In this document: positions 29,826-37,611 of the stretch, piece after piece
Position numbering within the stretch: position 1 is the first letter of the stretch
Layout: every line of letters begins with the position of its first letter
Origin: DATATB01 sp036268995
GTDB taxonomy: Bacteria; Planctomycetota; Planctomycetia; Pirellulales; PNKZ01
Direction: 5' to 3'
DNA length: 38,032 bases
Assembly: GCA_036268995.1 (NCBI GenBank)
Contig: DATATB010000094.1
Location: 1-38,032, forward strand
Position numbers and translations under genes: made by a program
Notes under the pieces: generated by a model
What the model was told of the DNA's origin: nothing
Seen by the model: the letters and a program-made list of their open reading frames with translations, nothing else
Databases searched by the model: none

Positions 29826-31496
29826 ATGATTTCGCTCAAGCCGGCGTATGTCTCGCGCTACGGGTCCATTGCAAAGCTGCTGCTGAAGTACGGGCAAGGC
29901 GATCTCGTTCGGCAGATTGGGCTCGGATCGGCCGTGACGGACGACGCAGCAGAGCCGAGCACCAACGGCAAGCCCGGCCCGGAGTCGCTGGCCGAGGATC
30001 TGGAGCACTTGGGGCCGACGTTCATCAAGCTCGGCCAGTTGCTCTCGACCCGACCGGACTTCCTGCCGCCGAAATACCTGGAAGCGCTGGCGCGGTTGCA
30101 AGACGATGTCGAGCCGATGCCGCCGGGCTCCGTCGAAACCACGATCGAACAAGAGCTGGGCGTGCGGATCAGCAAGGCCTTTGCCGAATTCGAGACGGAG
30201 CCGCTGGCGGCCGCGTCTGTCGGGCAGGTCCACCGCGCGCGGCTGCGCGACGGCCGGCGCGTGGTCGTCAAAGTTCAGCGGCCCGACCTGCGCGACCGGG
30301 TCCGCGACGACCTGGCTGCGATGCAGGAGCTGGGGGCCGTGCTCGACGAGCATACCCAGTTCGGCCGCCGCATTCGGTTCGTGCAAATCGTCGAATCGTT
30401 GCAAGAAGTCATGACCAGCGAGCTTGACTACCGGCAGGAAGCCGAGAACAGCCGCACGCTCAAGGCCAACCTGGCCGAGTTCGAGCAGTTCGTGATCCCG
30501 GCCGTGATCGAAGGTTACACCAGCCCGAAAGTCATCACCCTGGAATATATCGAAGGGGCCAAGATCACCGACGTCAGCCCGGTGGTGCTTTTGGAACTCG
30601 ACCGCCGATCGCTGGCGGATCAGTTGTTTCAGATCTATCTGCACCAGGTGCTGATCGACGGCGTGTTTCACGCCGATCCGCACCCTGGCAACCTGATTTT
30701 GACCACCGATCGGCGGATTGCCTTGATGGACTTTGGCATGGTCGCGCGCGTCACACCGGAGTTGCAGCGGCGGCTGCTCAAGCTGCTGATGGCGCTCAGC
30801 GACGGCCGCGCCGAAGAGACGGCGCGGCAGGCGATCGCCGTCGGCCGGCCCTATCGCAACGGCGTGTTTCACGAAATGGAGTTCCGCGAGCAGGTCGGCC
30901 GGCTGGTCACCGCCAACCTGGGAAAGCCGGTCGCCCAATTGCAGGCCGGCCGCGTGGTCATGGAGCTCAATGCGGCGGCCGGCGAGACGGGCTTGAAACT
31001 TCCCAATTGCGTGATCATGCTCGGCAAAACGCTGATGAACCTCGACAAGGTCGTCAGTGCGCTCGATCCGGAGTTCGATCCGAATGCGGCACTCAAACGC
31101 CACACCGCCGAACTGTTCGCCCGGCAAAGCGGCGGCCAACTGTCGCTGAACCGCGTTTACGAGACGCTGTTGGAAAGCGCCGAATTCGTCGAGCGCTTGC
31201 CCGAGCGGTTGAACAAGGTCTCGGAGCTGGTCGCCAACAATAAGCTGCGGGTCGCGGTCGACGCCTTCAACGAGCGCAAGTTGATGGCCGGTTTGCAAAA
31301 AATCGCCAACCGCATCACGACCGGCCTGATTCTGGCGGCGATGATCATCGGCGCCTCGCTGATGATGCGGCTAAACCTGCGGCCGATGCTGTTCGGCTAT
31401 CCGCTGATCGCACTGTTGTTCTTCCTGGTGGCCGCGCTGACCTCGTGCGTGTTGCTCTGGCGGATCGCCTTTCAGGACGAATCGCCCGACGATTAG
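29826..31496 (+). CDS. UbiB/ABC1/AarF-family atypical kinase
   Basis: The 556-residue protein carries the family's motifs in order: KxGQ (FIKLGQLLSTRPDFLP, ~68), AAASVGQVH (~128), the VVVKVQRP lysine segment (~145), the catalytic loop HADPHPGNL (~281) and the DFG equivalent LMDFGM (~302). Two C-terminal transmembrane helices (~497-545, 'TTGLILAAMIIGASLMM' and 'PLIALLFFLVAALTSCVLL') anchor it. UbiB proteins support ubiquinone/isoprenoid-lipid homeostasis, with ATPase activity rather than classical kinase activity. The ATG at 29826 is chosen because it begins the family's first helix. The gene stands alone here, with no ubi genes nearby, so a quinone role is only presumed. Confidence 0.93.
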   Translation: MISLKPAYVSRYGSIAKLLLKYGQGDLVRQIGLGSAVTDDAAEPSTNGKPGPESLAEDLEHLGPTFIKLGQLLSTRPDFLPPKYLEALARLQDDVEPMPPGSVETTIEQELGVRISKAFAEFETEPLAAASVGQVHRARLRDGRRVVVKVQRPDLRDRVRDDLAAMQELGAVLDEHTQFGRRIRFVQIVESLQEVMTSELDYRQEAENSRTLKANLAEFEQFVIPAVIEGYTSPKVITLEYIEGAKITDVSPVVLLELDRRSLADQLFQIYLHQVLIDGVFHADPHPGNLILTTDRRIALMDFGMVARVTPELQRRLLKLLMALSDGRAEETARQAIAVGRPYRNGVFHEMEFREQVGRLVTANLGKPVAQLQAGRVVMELNAAAGETGLKLPNCVIMLGKTLMNLDKVVSALDPEFDPNAALKRHTAELFARQSGGQLSLNRVYETLLESAEFVERLPERLNKVSELVANNKLRVAVDAFNERKLMAGLQKIANRITTGLILAAMIIGASLMMRLNLRPMLFGYPLIALLFFLVAALTSCVLLWRIAFQDESPDD

Positions 31497-31570
31497 GCAC
31501 GCCGCGGCGCGTGCTGCACGAGCCGGCAGTGACATACGCCATTCAAACGTCATTGGACGCGGAGCCGAAT

Positions 31571-32725
31571 CTACGGTTTGGCGGCGGGAGGCAACGCGTG
31601 CGCCGATGACGAGGAACGCGCTCGGCCGCCGGTGGGGGCCAGCGCCGCGTAACGCACGACGCGAAAGCCGACGTCGCCGAAGCGTGCGTACTGCGGATAC
31701 GAGAACCGGAACGCCGAGCGTTTTTCCACCGCAGCCGTTTGTGCATAGGAGCCGCGAATGACGCGCGCGTTTCCCTCGGCCGGACCCGGTGGATCGGCCG
31801 CGGGCGACTGGGCATAGTAGCCGTCGGCATAAATATCCTGGCACCACTGCCGAGACGGGCCCATCAGGTCGTACAAACCGAAGGGATTGGCCGCGGTGCT
31901 GCCCACCGACGGGTTCATGGGCAGATTCATCGGGTCGAAGCTGTACTTGACCACTTCCTCGCGGGCATTGCCGAACCAGAATTGTGTCTCCGAGCCGGCG
32001 CGGCAGGCATACTCCCATTCGGCTTCGGTCGGCAACCGATACCCCAGCGCATTGGGGATCAACTGAACGTCACCTTGGGCGTTGGGTCGGTAGGAAGGCT
32101 TCAGCCTTTCCATGGTCGAGAGCCACATGCAGAACCTCGCGGCGTCGTTCCAGGTGATCTGTCCGACCGATTGTTGATCCGTGCGGTTGGTGGTCCAGTT
32201 GACATTTTTGTTGTTCAGATCGTCGGAGGGCGCTTTCAATGAGTTGCCGCCGCCGAGGCGCTCGGTTTCGGTGACATAACCGGTGGCTGTCACGAAGCGC
32301 CGGAAGTCGGCTACGGTCACCAGCGTTGCCGAGAACAGCATCGGCCTGGTTAGCGTCACGCGATGCTGCGGCATTTCCACCTTGCAGCGGTTCGTCACCC
32401 ACGTGGCTCTGGCCGGGACGGTGATCTCGGAGGTCCATTGCTGGGCCTCGGCCACCTGCTCTGGCGTGCTGCCCATCAGAAACTCGCCGGGCGGGATCAA
32501 GACCATCATCATTCCGGCGGAATTCTTCTTCTGCACCGGGATCTTTAAATGCTTCGACCAGACTTCCTGGTTTCCGCGCGCCTGTTCGGCATCGAACGGC
32601 GCCACCAGCGGCGCGGGAGCCGCGACGGGCGGTGCCGCGACGACCGCGATTTCCAATGCCGCGACCGCCAACAAGCATGCCAAAGCCAAGAGCCAGAACC
32701 GACGGCCAGGGAACACGACAGACAT
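31571..32725 (-). CDS. SUMF1/FGE-sulfatase-domain protein, exported, lacking active-site Cys pair
   Basis: The 384-residue protein has an N-terminal signal peptide or anchor (FWLLALACLLAVAALEIAVV), then a SUMF1-type fold: 'MVLIPPGEFLMGSTPEQ', 'PQHRVTLTRPM', 'YRLPTEAEWEYACRAGSETQ', 'NPFGLYDLMGPSRQWCQDIY' and 'VIRGSYAQTAA...DVGFRVVR'. True formylglycine-generating enzymes use two Cys near the C-terminal 'GGS(F/W)...C....R' region. Here that segment reads 'RGSYAQTAAVEKRSAFRFSY' with no Cys. It is probably a binding or structural SUMF1-like protein rather than a sulfatase activator, as is common among planctomycete paralogues. The Pro/Ala-rich tail follows 'RYAALAP'. Confidence 0.85.
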   Translation of the reverse strand: MSVVFPGRRFWLLALACLLAVAALEIAVVAAPPVAAPAPLVAPFDAEQARGNQEVWSKHLKIPVQKKNSAGMMMVLIPPGEFLMGSTPEQVAEAQQWTSEITVPARATWVTNRCKVEMPQHRVTLTRPMLFSATLVTVADFRRFVTATGYVTETERLGGGNSLKAPSDDLNNKNVNWTTNRTDQQSVGQITWNDAARFCMWLSTMERLKPSYRPNAQGDVQLIPNALGYRLPTEAEWEYACRAGSETQFWFGNAREEVVKYSFDPMNLPMNPSVGSTAANPFGLYDLMGPSRQWCQDIYADGYYAQSPAADPPGPAEGNARVIRGSYAQTAAVEKRSAFRFSYPQYARFGDVGFRVVRYAALAPTGGRARSSSSAHALPPAAKP

Positions 32726-32843
32726 CTTCGCTCTCGCCTACGGGGTTGCGATTAGGATTGGCCAGCGCGGCCGCCAGCCGCCGCGAAATCCTGCCCGTAG
32801 CAGTTTACTTACCCGCTCATGCCGAGTCCAACAACTGAGTTGT

Positions 32844-32900
32844 CAGTTGCCAGTTGCCAGTTGTGCTCGGCTTGCCACTGACCACGGACCACGGACCACG
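32844..32900. repeat. Two short arrays of 7-bp tandem repeats
   Basis: CAGTTGC is repeated almost three times (32844-32863) and ACCACGG almost three times (32881-32900), 17 bases apart. Both sit in the 180-base gap between the radical-SAM gene's 3' end and the SUMF1-like gene's start, both on the minus strand. No gene is evident in this gap. Confidence 0.7.
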
Positions 32901-32905
32901 CCCCG

Positions 32906-34678
32906 TCAGGCCGCCTTCCGCAGCCGGGCTTGATCGCGTTTGTGCATGTGGTCCACAAACGCCAACGCCGCCTCCGATTGGAACAGCTCGCGCGTCTCGG
33001 TTTCGTCGTCGGCCACGGGCTGCAAAGCCAAATCCATGTATTCATGGCGGCGCGGGTCGTGCTTGTGCTTGAGATAAATGTACCGCAGCCGCAGGTACAT
33101 GGTGAGCCACTGCATCTGCTTCCACACCGTTTCGACCAGGTACTTGGGATAGAACCGCCAGGCGGGTTCCAATGGCAGCGTGGGCCGGCGGTCGCGGCGG
33201 AATTTGAGTCGCAGGTAGCCGCCTTCGAGCGGATGAATCTTCTCGATCGTGATGCAACCTTTGAACCAGACGATGAAGAACAGCGTCTTGCCCGGACTGA
33301 CCCCCGTGGCCATCGCCCGGCGGAGCACGGTCTCGACGTGCTGGGGCGAATAGTACGTCCGCCAGGCCTCCAGATAAACGCGAAACAATTCGTCGGGCGA
33401 CATCCGCGGATGCGCCGTCGTGACGTGATTGAGGTCGTATTTGTTCATGTCCGGGTCCATCCACACGCCGGCCCCGTGCATTTTCTGATGATCCTCGGAG
33501 CCCGGCAGTGGCGTCAGCAGAAAGAACTCGAGTAAATCAACCGGCAGTTCTTTCTGGATGATGCGGATATCACGCAGGATCGATTGCGGCGTGTCACCTG
33601 GAAAGCCGAGGATATAGCCGCAATAGGTCACCACGCTGGCGTGCTTCCAGGCCAGCAGCATCTTGCGGTACTCGGTGATCTTGTTCTGGCCCTTCTTGGC
33701 GCCGAACAGGTTGTCGGGATTGATGTTTTCCAGCCCGATGAATACGCGCTTGACGCCGGCCCGCGCGGCTTTGTCGACGAAGTTCGCAATGCGATGACAC
33801 TGCGTGTCGACCTGGATGATGAAGCTCATCTTGAGCTTGTCGACTTCGCGCAGCCGAATGAGCCGATCGAGAATGGCCTCCCAATCGCGGTTGCGGGCAA
33901 AGTTATCGTCGGTGATGAAGAACGAATCGAGGCCTTGTGCGATGTTCGCGCGCACGATCTGCTCGATATCGTCGGGCGAGCGGCGGCGCGACTTGCGGCC
34001 TTGCACGTTGATGATCGTGCAGAACGAACATTGATAAGGACAGCCGCGCCCGGCGTCCAGGCTCGTCACCGAGCCGGCAGTGCGGTTGACACGGTCGGCC
34101 GGCAGAATCGGCAGCGGCGCATTTGTGAGATCGGGCAAATCTTGCATGAAATTGTAAAGCGGCTCGAGCCGCTGGTCGCGCGCGTCGCGCAGCACCTGAG
34201 CCAGCCGGCCTTCGGCCTCGCCGGCAAACAGCGACACACCCATGTCCAGCGCGCGCTGCACGTCGGGATCGCGCTCTTTCAACATCGCAATCGTGCCCGA
34301 CACGTGAAAGCCGCCGATGACGACTGCTATGCCACGTTTGCGTAGCGCGGCACAAATATCCAGCGCTCGCGGAAACTGATTCGACTGCACGCCGACGAGC
34401 AGCACCACTCCGGCGTCGGCGCCTTCCACCAGCGACGCGACCCGCCCGGGATGGATGCGGGTGTTGGTTTCGTCCATGGCATGGATTTCGATCTCCATGT
34501 CATCGCCCAGCGCACGCTCCTCGGCGCATCCGAGCGCCAGGCCGTACAGCACGGCGAGCGAATTCGAGGGGATCGCCGAGCGCAGCCACTGAATCACATA
34601 GCCGTCGTCGTCGTAATGCGACGGCTTGAGCAGCACGAGGCAGAATCGTCGCGGCCGCGTTGCGGTGGGAGCAGACAT
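32906..34678 (-). CDS. Radical SAM protein with N-terminal cobalamin-binding-type domain
   Basis: This 590-residue enzyme has an N-terminal B12-binding-like domain (residues ~10-190) with 'LLVGVQSNQFPRALDICAAL' and 'GIAVVIGGFHVSGT'. The radical SAM core is marked by 'DAGRGCPYQCSFCTIINVQG' (CxxxCxxC near 207), which holds a 4Fe-4S cluster and SAM. 'GLENINPDNL' and 'GYILGFPGDT' are typical of B12-radical SAM enzymes related to BchE/hopanoid methylases. The long C-terminal part (~400-590) is rich in Arg, Tyr and Trp and is not recognised. The substrate is unknown. The start ATG at 34678 follows GAGG; eleven codons further upstream in the same frame are not needed. The gene appears monocistronic. 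Confidence 0.9.
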   Translation of the reverse strand: MSAPTATRPRRFCLVLLKPSHYDDDGYVIQWLRSAIPSNSLAVLYGLALGCAEERALGDDMEIEIHAMDETNTRIHPGRVASLVEGADAGVVLLVGVQSNQFPRALDICAALRKRGIAVVIGGFHVSGTIAMLKERDPDVQRALDMGVSLFAGEAEGRLAQVLRDARDQRLEPLYNFMQDLPDLTNAPLPILPADRVNRTAGSVTSLDAGRGCPYQCSFCTIINVQGRKSRRRSPDDIEQIVRANIAQGLDSFFITDDNFARNRDWEAILDRLIRLREVDKLKMSFIIQVDTQCHRIANFVDKAARAGVKRVFIGLENINPDNLFGAKKGQNKITEYRKMLLAWKHASVVTYCGYILGFPGDTPQSILRDIRIIQKELPVDLLEFFLLTPLPGSEDHQKMHGAGVWMDPDMNKYDLNHVTTAHPRMSPDELFRVYLEAWRTYYSPQHVETVLRRAMATGVSPGKTLFFIVWFKGCITIEKIHPLEGGYLRLKFRRDRRPTLPLEPAWRFYPKYLVETVWKQMQWLTMYLRLRYIYLKHKHDPRRHEYMDLALQPVADDETETRELFQSEAALAFVDHMHKRDQARLRKAA

Positions 34679-34974
34679 TGCTATTGAACCTCGCCGAGCT
34701 GCTGAATCCATTCAAGACCCGGACGGACCACGGCCAAACTCGCTCGGCGCGCGCATCTTGCCGCGCCGAAGCCCGCAGAAGATACGCATAAACTCGTGGC
34801 AGTCATAGACCTTTGCAAACAAAAAGGCCTGCTAGCACCGCGACAAAACGTCCACGCCAGGCAACGGAGGCCGCCACGTTTTTCGAACCGTTCACCCAGC
34901 GGCCGCGGCAAACCGATGAAATCTCCGGTGTCGTGCTGCTAGCGGTCGCGCGGGACTGCTAAAATAGCGGCCTG
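34679..34974. other. Divergent intergenic stretch without gene
   Basis: This is the left part of the 360-base divergent spacer between the radical-SAM gene and the C1A protease gene. Frames crossing it are short and lack protein-like features. A TAAAAT at 34960-34965 might be a -10 element, but no -35 box matches it well. Confidence 0.4.
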
Positions 34975-35004
34975 TTGCGACCGGATCGGCTCGCGGCCTA
35001 AAAT
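34975..35004 (+). promoter_or_regulatory. Probable promoter of the C1A protease gene
   Basis: TTGCGA (34975-34980) and TAAAAT (34999-35004) are spaced by 18 bases and lie about 35 bases before the ATG at 35039, with AAGGG at 35026-35030 as ribosome-binding site. The match to sigma-70 consensus is fair, and the surrounding sequence is otherwise GC-rich. Confidence 0.4.
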
Positions 35005-35038
35005 CAGCGCCAACCGGCGGTTTTCAAGGGTAAATCGC

Positions 35039-36124
35039 ATGACGAATCAAACGGGGCGTGCCACGATCGAAATGCAGCGTGCTTGGCTTGAAAAGGCGTC
35101 CGGCCGACGGTGCTCGCGCCGCCGGATGCTCGGCCTGGCGGCTGCCGCGCCGTGGCTCGTTGGCAGCCCGCTGCTGGCGCAGGAGAACCATTCACGCACC
35201 CGGCACGCGATCGACTTCCCGCCGGTTCCGCCCAACAAGAAATCGCTGGCTCGGGTCGAGCGTGTCAATCACCTGGCGGCCGAGTGCGTTCGGCTCGACA
35301 ACGAAGCCCGCGACGCGTTCGCCCAAAGTCATCCCGGAGTGCAGCCGGAGCTCAAGCTGCGGCTGCCGAAGTCGACGATCAATGCGTTCGACTGGTGCAA
35401 TCTGAATAAGGTTTCGGAGGCCCATCGGCAACGCACGGGCGATTGTTGGGCCAACTCGGCTACCGAAGCGCTCGAATGCGGTTTCTTGATCCGCGACAAA
35501 CTACAAGTCGTGCTCTCGACGCAGCCAGTGCTCGACCATCTCAAGCTGCACGCCAAGGCGATCAGCGGCAGCGCGACGATGGCCTTCGACTATTTTCTGC
35601 GCATCGGCACGGCCCTGCTCCAGCATTATCCCTACGATGGCAAGCCCAAAGAACCGCTGAGCGTCAAGTTGCCCTATCGGGCAGTCGCCTGGGGCTATGT
35701 CTCACAAACCGAGCAGCCGCCGACCATCGCCGAGCTCAAACATGCGCTGCTGACGCACGGTCCGCTGGCGGTCTCGGTGCTTTCGACCCCGGCGTTTCAC
35801 AAGTACCGCGGCGGTTTGTTTCACGAAGCCGGGGTTCAACCGCACGAAGTACACGGCTTCAGCAATCACGTCGTGCTGTTGACCGGCTGGGACGATACGC
35901 GCGGGCAGCACGGCGCCTGGAAGATCAAGAACTCCTGGGGCGAAGGCTGGGGCGAACAGGGTTTTATGTGGATCCGCTACGCCTCGAACTTCATCTGCCA
36001 CAACTCCCAATGGGTGCGGGCCATGAGCCGCTACTATCCCGTCCCCGCAGGCATCCACCAACTGATCCCCGACGCCCGCCCCTGGCCCCACGTCAAGACC
36101 GAGCAGCGCGCCGCAGCCCCCTGA
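35039..36124 (+). CDS. C1A (papain-family) cysteine protease with Tat-type signal
   Basis: The 361-residue protein has a twin-arginine-like leader: 'RRCSRRRMLGLAAAAPWLVG' then SPLLAQ at residues ~23-48. A propeptide-like region follows to ~120. The papain catalytic domain has Cys136 in 'TGDCWANSATEA' (the usual QGxCGSCW is altered to RTGDCW), His277 in 'SNHVVLLTGWDD', and Asn298 in 'WKIKNSWGEGWGEQGFMWI'. All three catalytic residues are present, so it should be an active exported endopeptidase. A folded-state export via Tat fits a cofactor-free but disulphide-sensitive enzyme poorly, so Sec export is also possible. AAGGG precedes the ATG. The gene is monocistronic. Confidence 0.9.
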   Translation: MTNQTGRATIEMQRAWLEKASGRRCSRRRMLGLAAAAPWLVGSPLLAQENHSRTRHAIDFPPVPPNKKSLARVERVNHLAAECVRLDNEARDAFAQSHPGVQPELKLRLPKSTINAFDWCNLNKVSEAHRQRTGDCWANSATEALECGFLIRDKLQVVLSTQPVLDHLKLHAKAISGSATMAFDYFLRIGTALLQHYPYDGKPKEPLSVKLPYRAVAWGYVSQTEQPPTIAELKHALLTHGPLAVSVLSTPAFHKYRGGLFHEAGVQPHEVHGFSNHVVLLTGWDDTRGQHGAWKIKNSWGEGWGEQGFMWIRYASNFICHNSQWVRAMSRYYPVPAGIHQLIPDARPWPHVKTEQRAAAP

Positions 36125-36752
36125 TTTTGCCGCACGCAGCAATCCGTGCGCTTTGCGCCGGCCCCATCCTTTCAGCCAGCGCCGCAGCCTGCGAACCCCG
36201 ATACCAAGACACTCGGCCATGCGCATCCGATTGCCGCGCCACCGCGACAATCGCGGCACGACGCAAGGCAACGGGCACGAACACAGCGCAAATTGAAATC
36301 ACGCCACATAGCGCCGTCTCGTTCCAGCGCGCAATGCCGTGCGACGAGTGTGACGAATTACGCTCTAGCCGCGCGATAGCAATGTGTAACTTCTGGTGTA
36401 TTTACACCACCGCGTCCGGGCCGCCGTACCGATGCGCACGGGGCTAGCACGCGGATCGCAACGCCCCCCAAAATGGCGCGCAGCATTCCGACAATCGGAG
36501 GGAAATTTCCTTGCAACCGATCATCGGCTCGGTAGATTGAGCCCCACTCACTTCGGTTGAATTGCTGATCGCACGAAACGCTCGCACAATTCACCACAGC
36601 CGAAAGATCTCGGCGGGGCAGCAATGCACGGGCAGGGGCATTTCCAGCGGGCGATCCGTGCCTCTGCACGGCTTCGTGGAGCAGCGCCGAAGCGACCGGA
36701 TGGGCGGCCAACGGAGCACCGATCAGCTCCGGTCTCCAACCCGCCCAGGAAT
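36125..36752. other. Intergenic stretch without assignable gene; contains a perfect palindrome
   Basis: No frame in these 628 bases shows domain-like sequence. A 16-bp perfect palindrome TGGTGTA-TT-TACACCA lies at 36394-36409 and could be a repressor operator or protein-binding site, although no promoter is evident beside it. Minus-strand frames continuing from the LRR gene's 3' end are not family-like. Confidence 0.4.
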
Positions 36753-37523
36753 TCATGCGGGTGGCTTGCGAGGCTGCGGCGGAGGCGGATTGAGCTGGCG
36801 ACGGAGCTGCTGCCAACGGATCTTGTCGTGCCGGATGTCGCCGCCCTGCCATTTGGGCACTTCGCCGAATCGATTGCGAAGCGGGTAGATCTCAACGTTG
36901 TGCAATGTTCTTTGCAACTCGTCGGCACCGTGGACGTCGAACTCGGTGAAGGCCACGTCAAGGTGTCCGAGCGCTTTGAACTTTCGGAGTACCCTGACCG
37001 AATCGTCAGTAATTTTCGTCTCGGAAACGCTAATCCGTGTGAGCTGTGTGAGCCCGGACAGAGAGTCAATGCCAGCGTCCGTGATCGGTACGGCCGCCAA
37101 GTCGAGGAACCGCAAATCCTTCAGCTTACCGACCGTCTCCATCCCGCCGTCGGTAACCTGCAGGCATGCGGTGAGATCGAGGTCGGTCAGGCCCAATGGC
37201 AAGCTGCGAAGCCCGACATCGGTAAGGGACGTTCTCCGTGCATAAAAGCCCTTGAGCCAGGCCGCGTCGCGGAGCCCGACGACGTCGGCGTCCGTGAACT
37301 TTTGGCCGTCAATCTCCACGCACAGGACAGAGCCGACCGGATCACGAAGTTGCCACTGGCGGCCGCTGGATGCCGATAATTGGCCGTCGTTAGCCATAAA
37401 CAGCTTGGCGCCCTTGGCGCGGAGCGCGGCGAACACGTCGGCAAGCGCCGGTGGCTGCTCGGCGCGCGCCGCGGCGCCGGACGCGGCGAATGCGAATGCC
37501 ACACCCACCAGCCAACATCGCAT
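36753..37523 (-). CDS. Secreted leucine-rich-repeat protein
   Basis: The 256-residue protein starts MRCWLVGVAFAFAASGAAAR with a signal peptide cleaved near residue 22. It continues with five or so LRRs of the 'TD.GL..L..L..L..LDL' type: 'SLTDVGLRSLPLGLTDLDLT', 'VTDGGMETVGKLKDLRFLDL', 'ITDAGIDSLSGLTQLTRISV' and 'ITDDSVRVLRKFKALGHLDV'. These are the cysteine-free, 'T-D-G' spaced LRRs abundant in planctomycetes, probably for protein binding in the periplasm or outside. The ATG at 37523 is 8 bases from a tandem-repeat block and no good ribosome-binding site is visible, so the repeat may have replaced the original 5' region. Confidence 0.8.
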   Translation of the reverse strand: MRCWLVGVAFAFAASGAAARAEQPPALADVFAALRAKGAKLFMANDGQLSASSGRQWQLRDPVGSVLCVEIDGQKFTDADVVGLRDAAWLKGFYARRTSLTDVGLRSLPLGLTDLDLTACLQVTDGGMETVGKLKDLRFLDLAAVPITDAGIDSLSGLTQLTRISVSETKITDDSVRVLRKFKALGHLDVAFTEFDVHGADELQRTLHNVEIYPLRNRFGEVPKWQGGDIRHDKIRWQQLRRQLNPPPPQPRKPPA

Positions 37524-37530
37524 CCAGTAA

Positions 37531-37611
37531 GGCCTGAAAAAGGCCTGAAAAAGGGCCTGAAAAAGGGGACATTCTACTTTTCGGCCTGAAAAAGGGGACA
37601 TTCTACTTTTC
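37531..37611. repeat. Tandem repeats at the 3' end of the RAYT transposase gene
   Basis: Two identical 29-bp direct repeats (37554-37582 and 37583-37611) each contain GGCCTGAAAAAGGGGACATT. They are preceded by two shorter GGCCTGAAAAA units at 37531 and 37542. The second full repeat covers the last codons and stop (TAG at 37605-37603) of the transposase gene. Read on the minus strand the unit is AAAAGTAGAATGTCCCC-type, which I recall as common next to RAYT genes in planctomycetes. Confidence 0.75.

Noticed and set aside
29784..31298. 504-codon minus-strand frame opposite the ubiB-like gene
   Set aside because: Its sequence is a typical reverse shadow (many His, Gln, Asp); the plus-strand UbiB motifs are unambiguous.
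36358..36852. Minus-strand 164-codon frame downstream of the LRR gene
   Set aside because: Overlaps the 3' end of the LRR gene in another frame and shows no domain; a few protein-like phrases were not enough.
37531..37611. Possible CRISPR array
   Set aside because: The 29-bp repeats are directly adjacent without spacers and belong to the transposase gene end.
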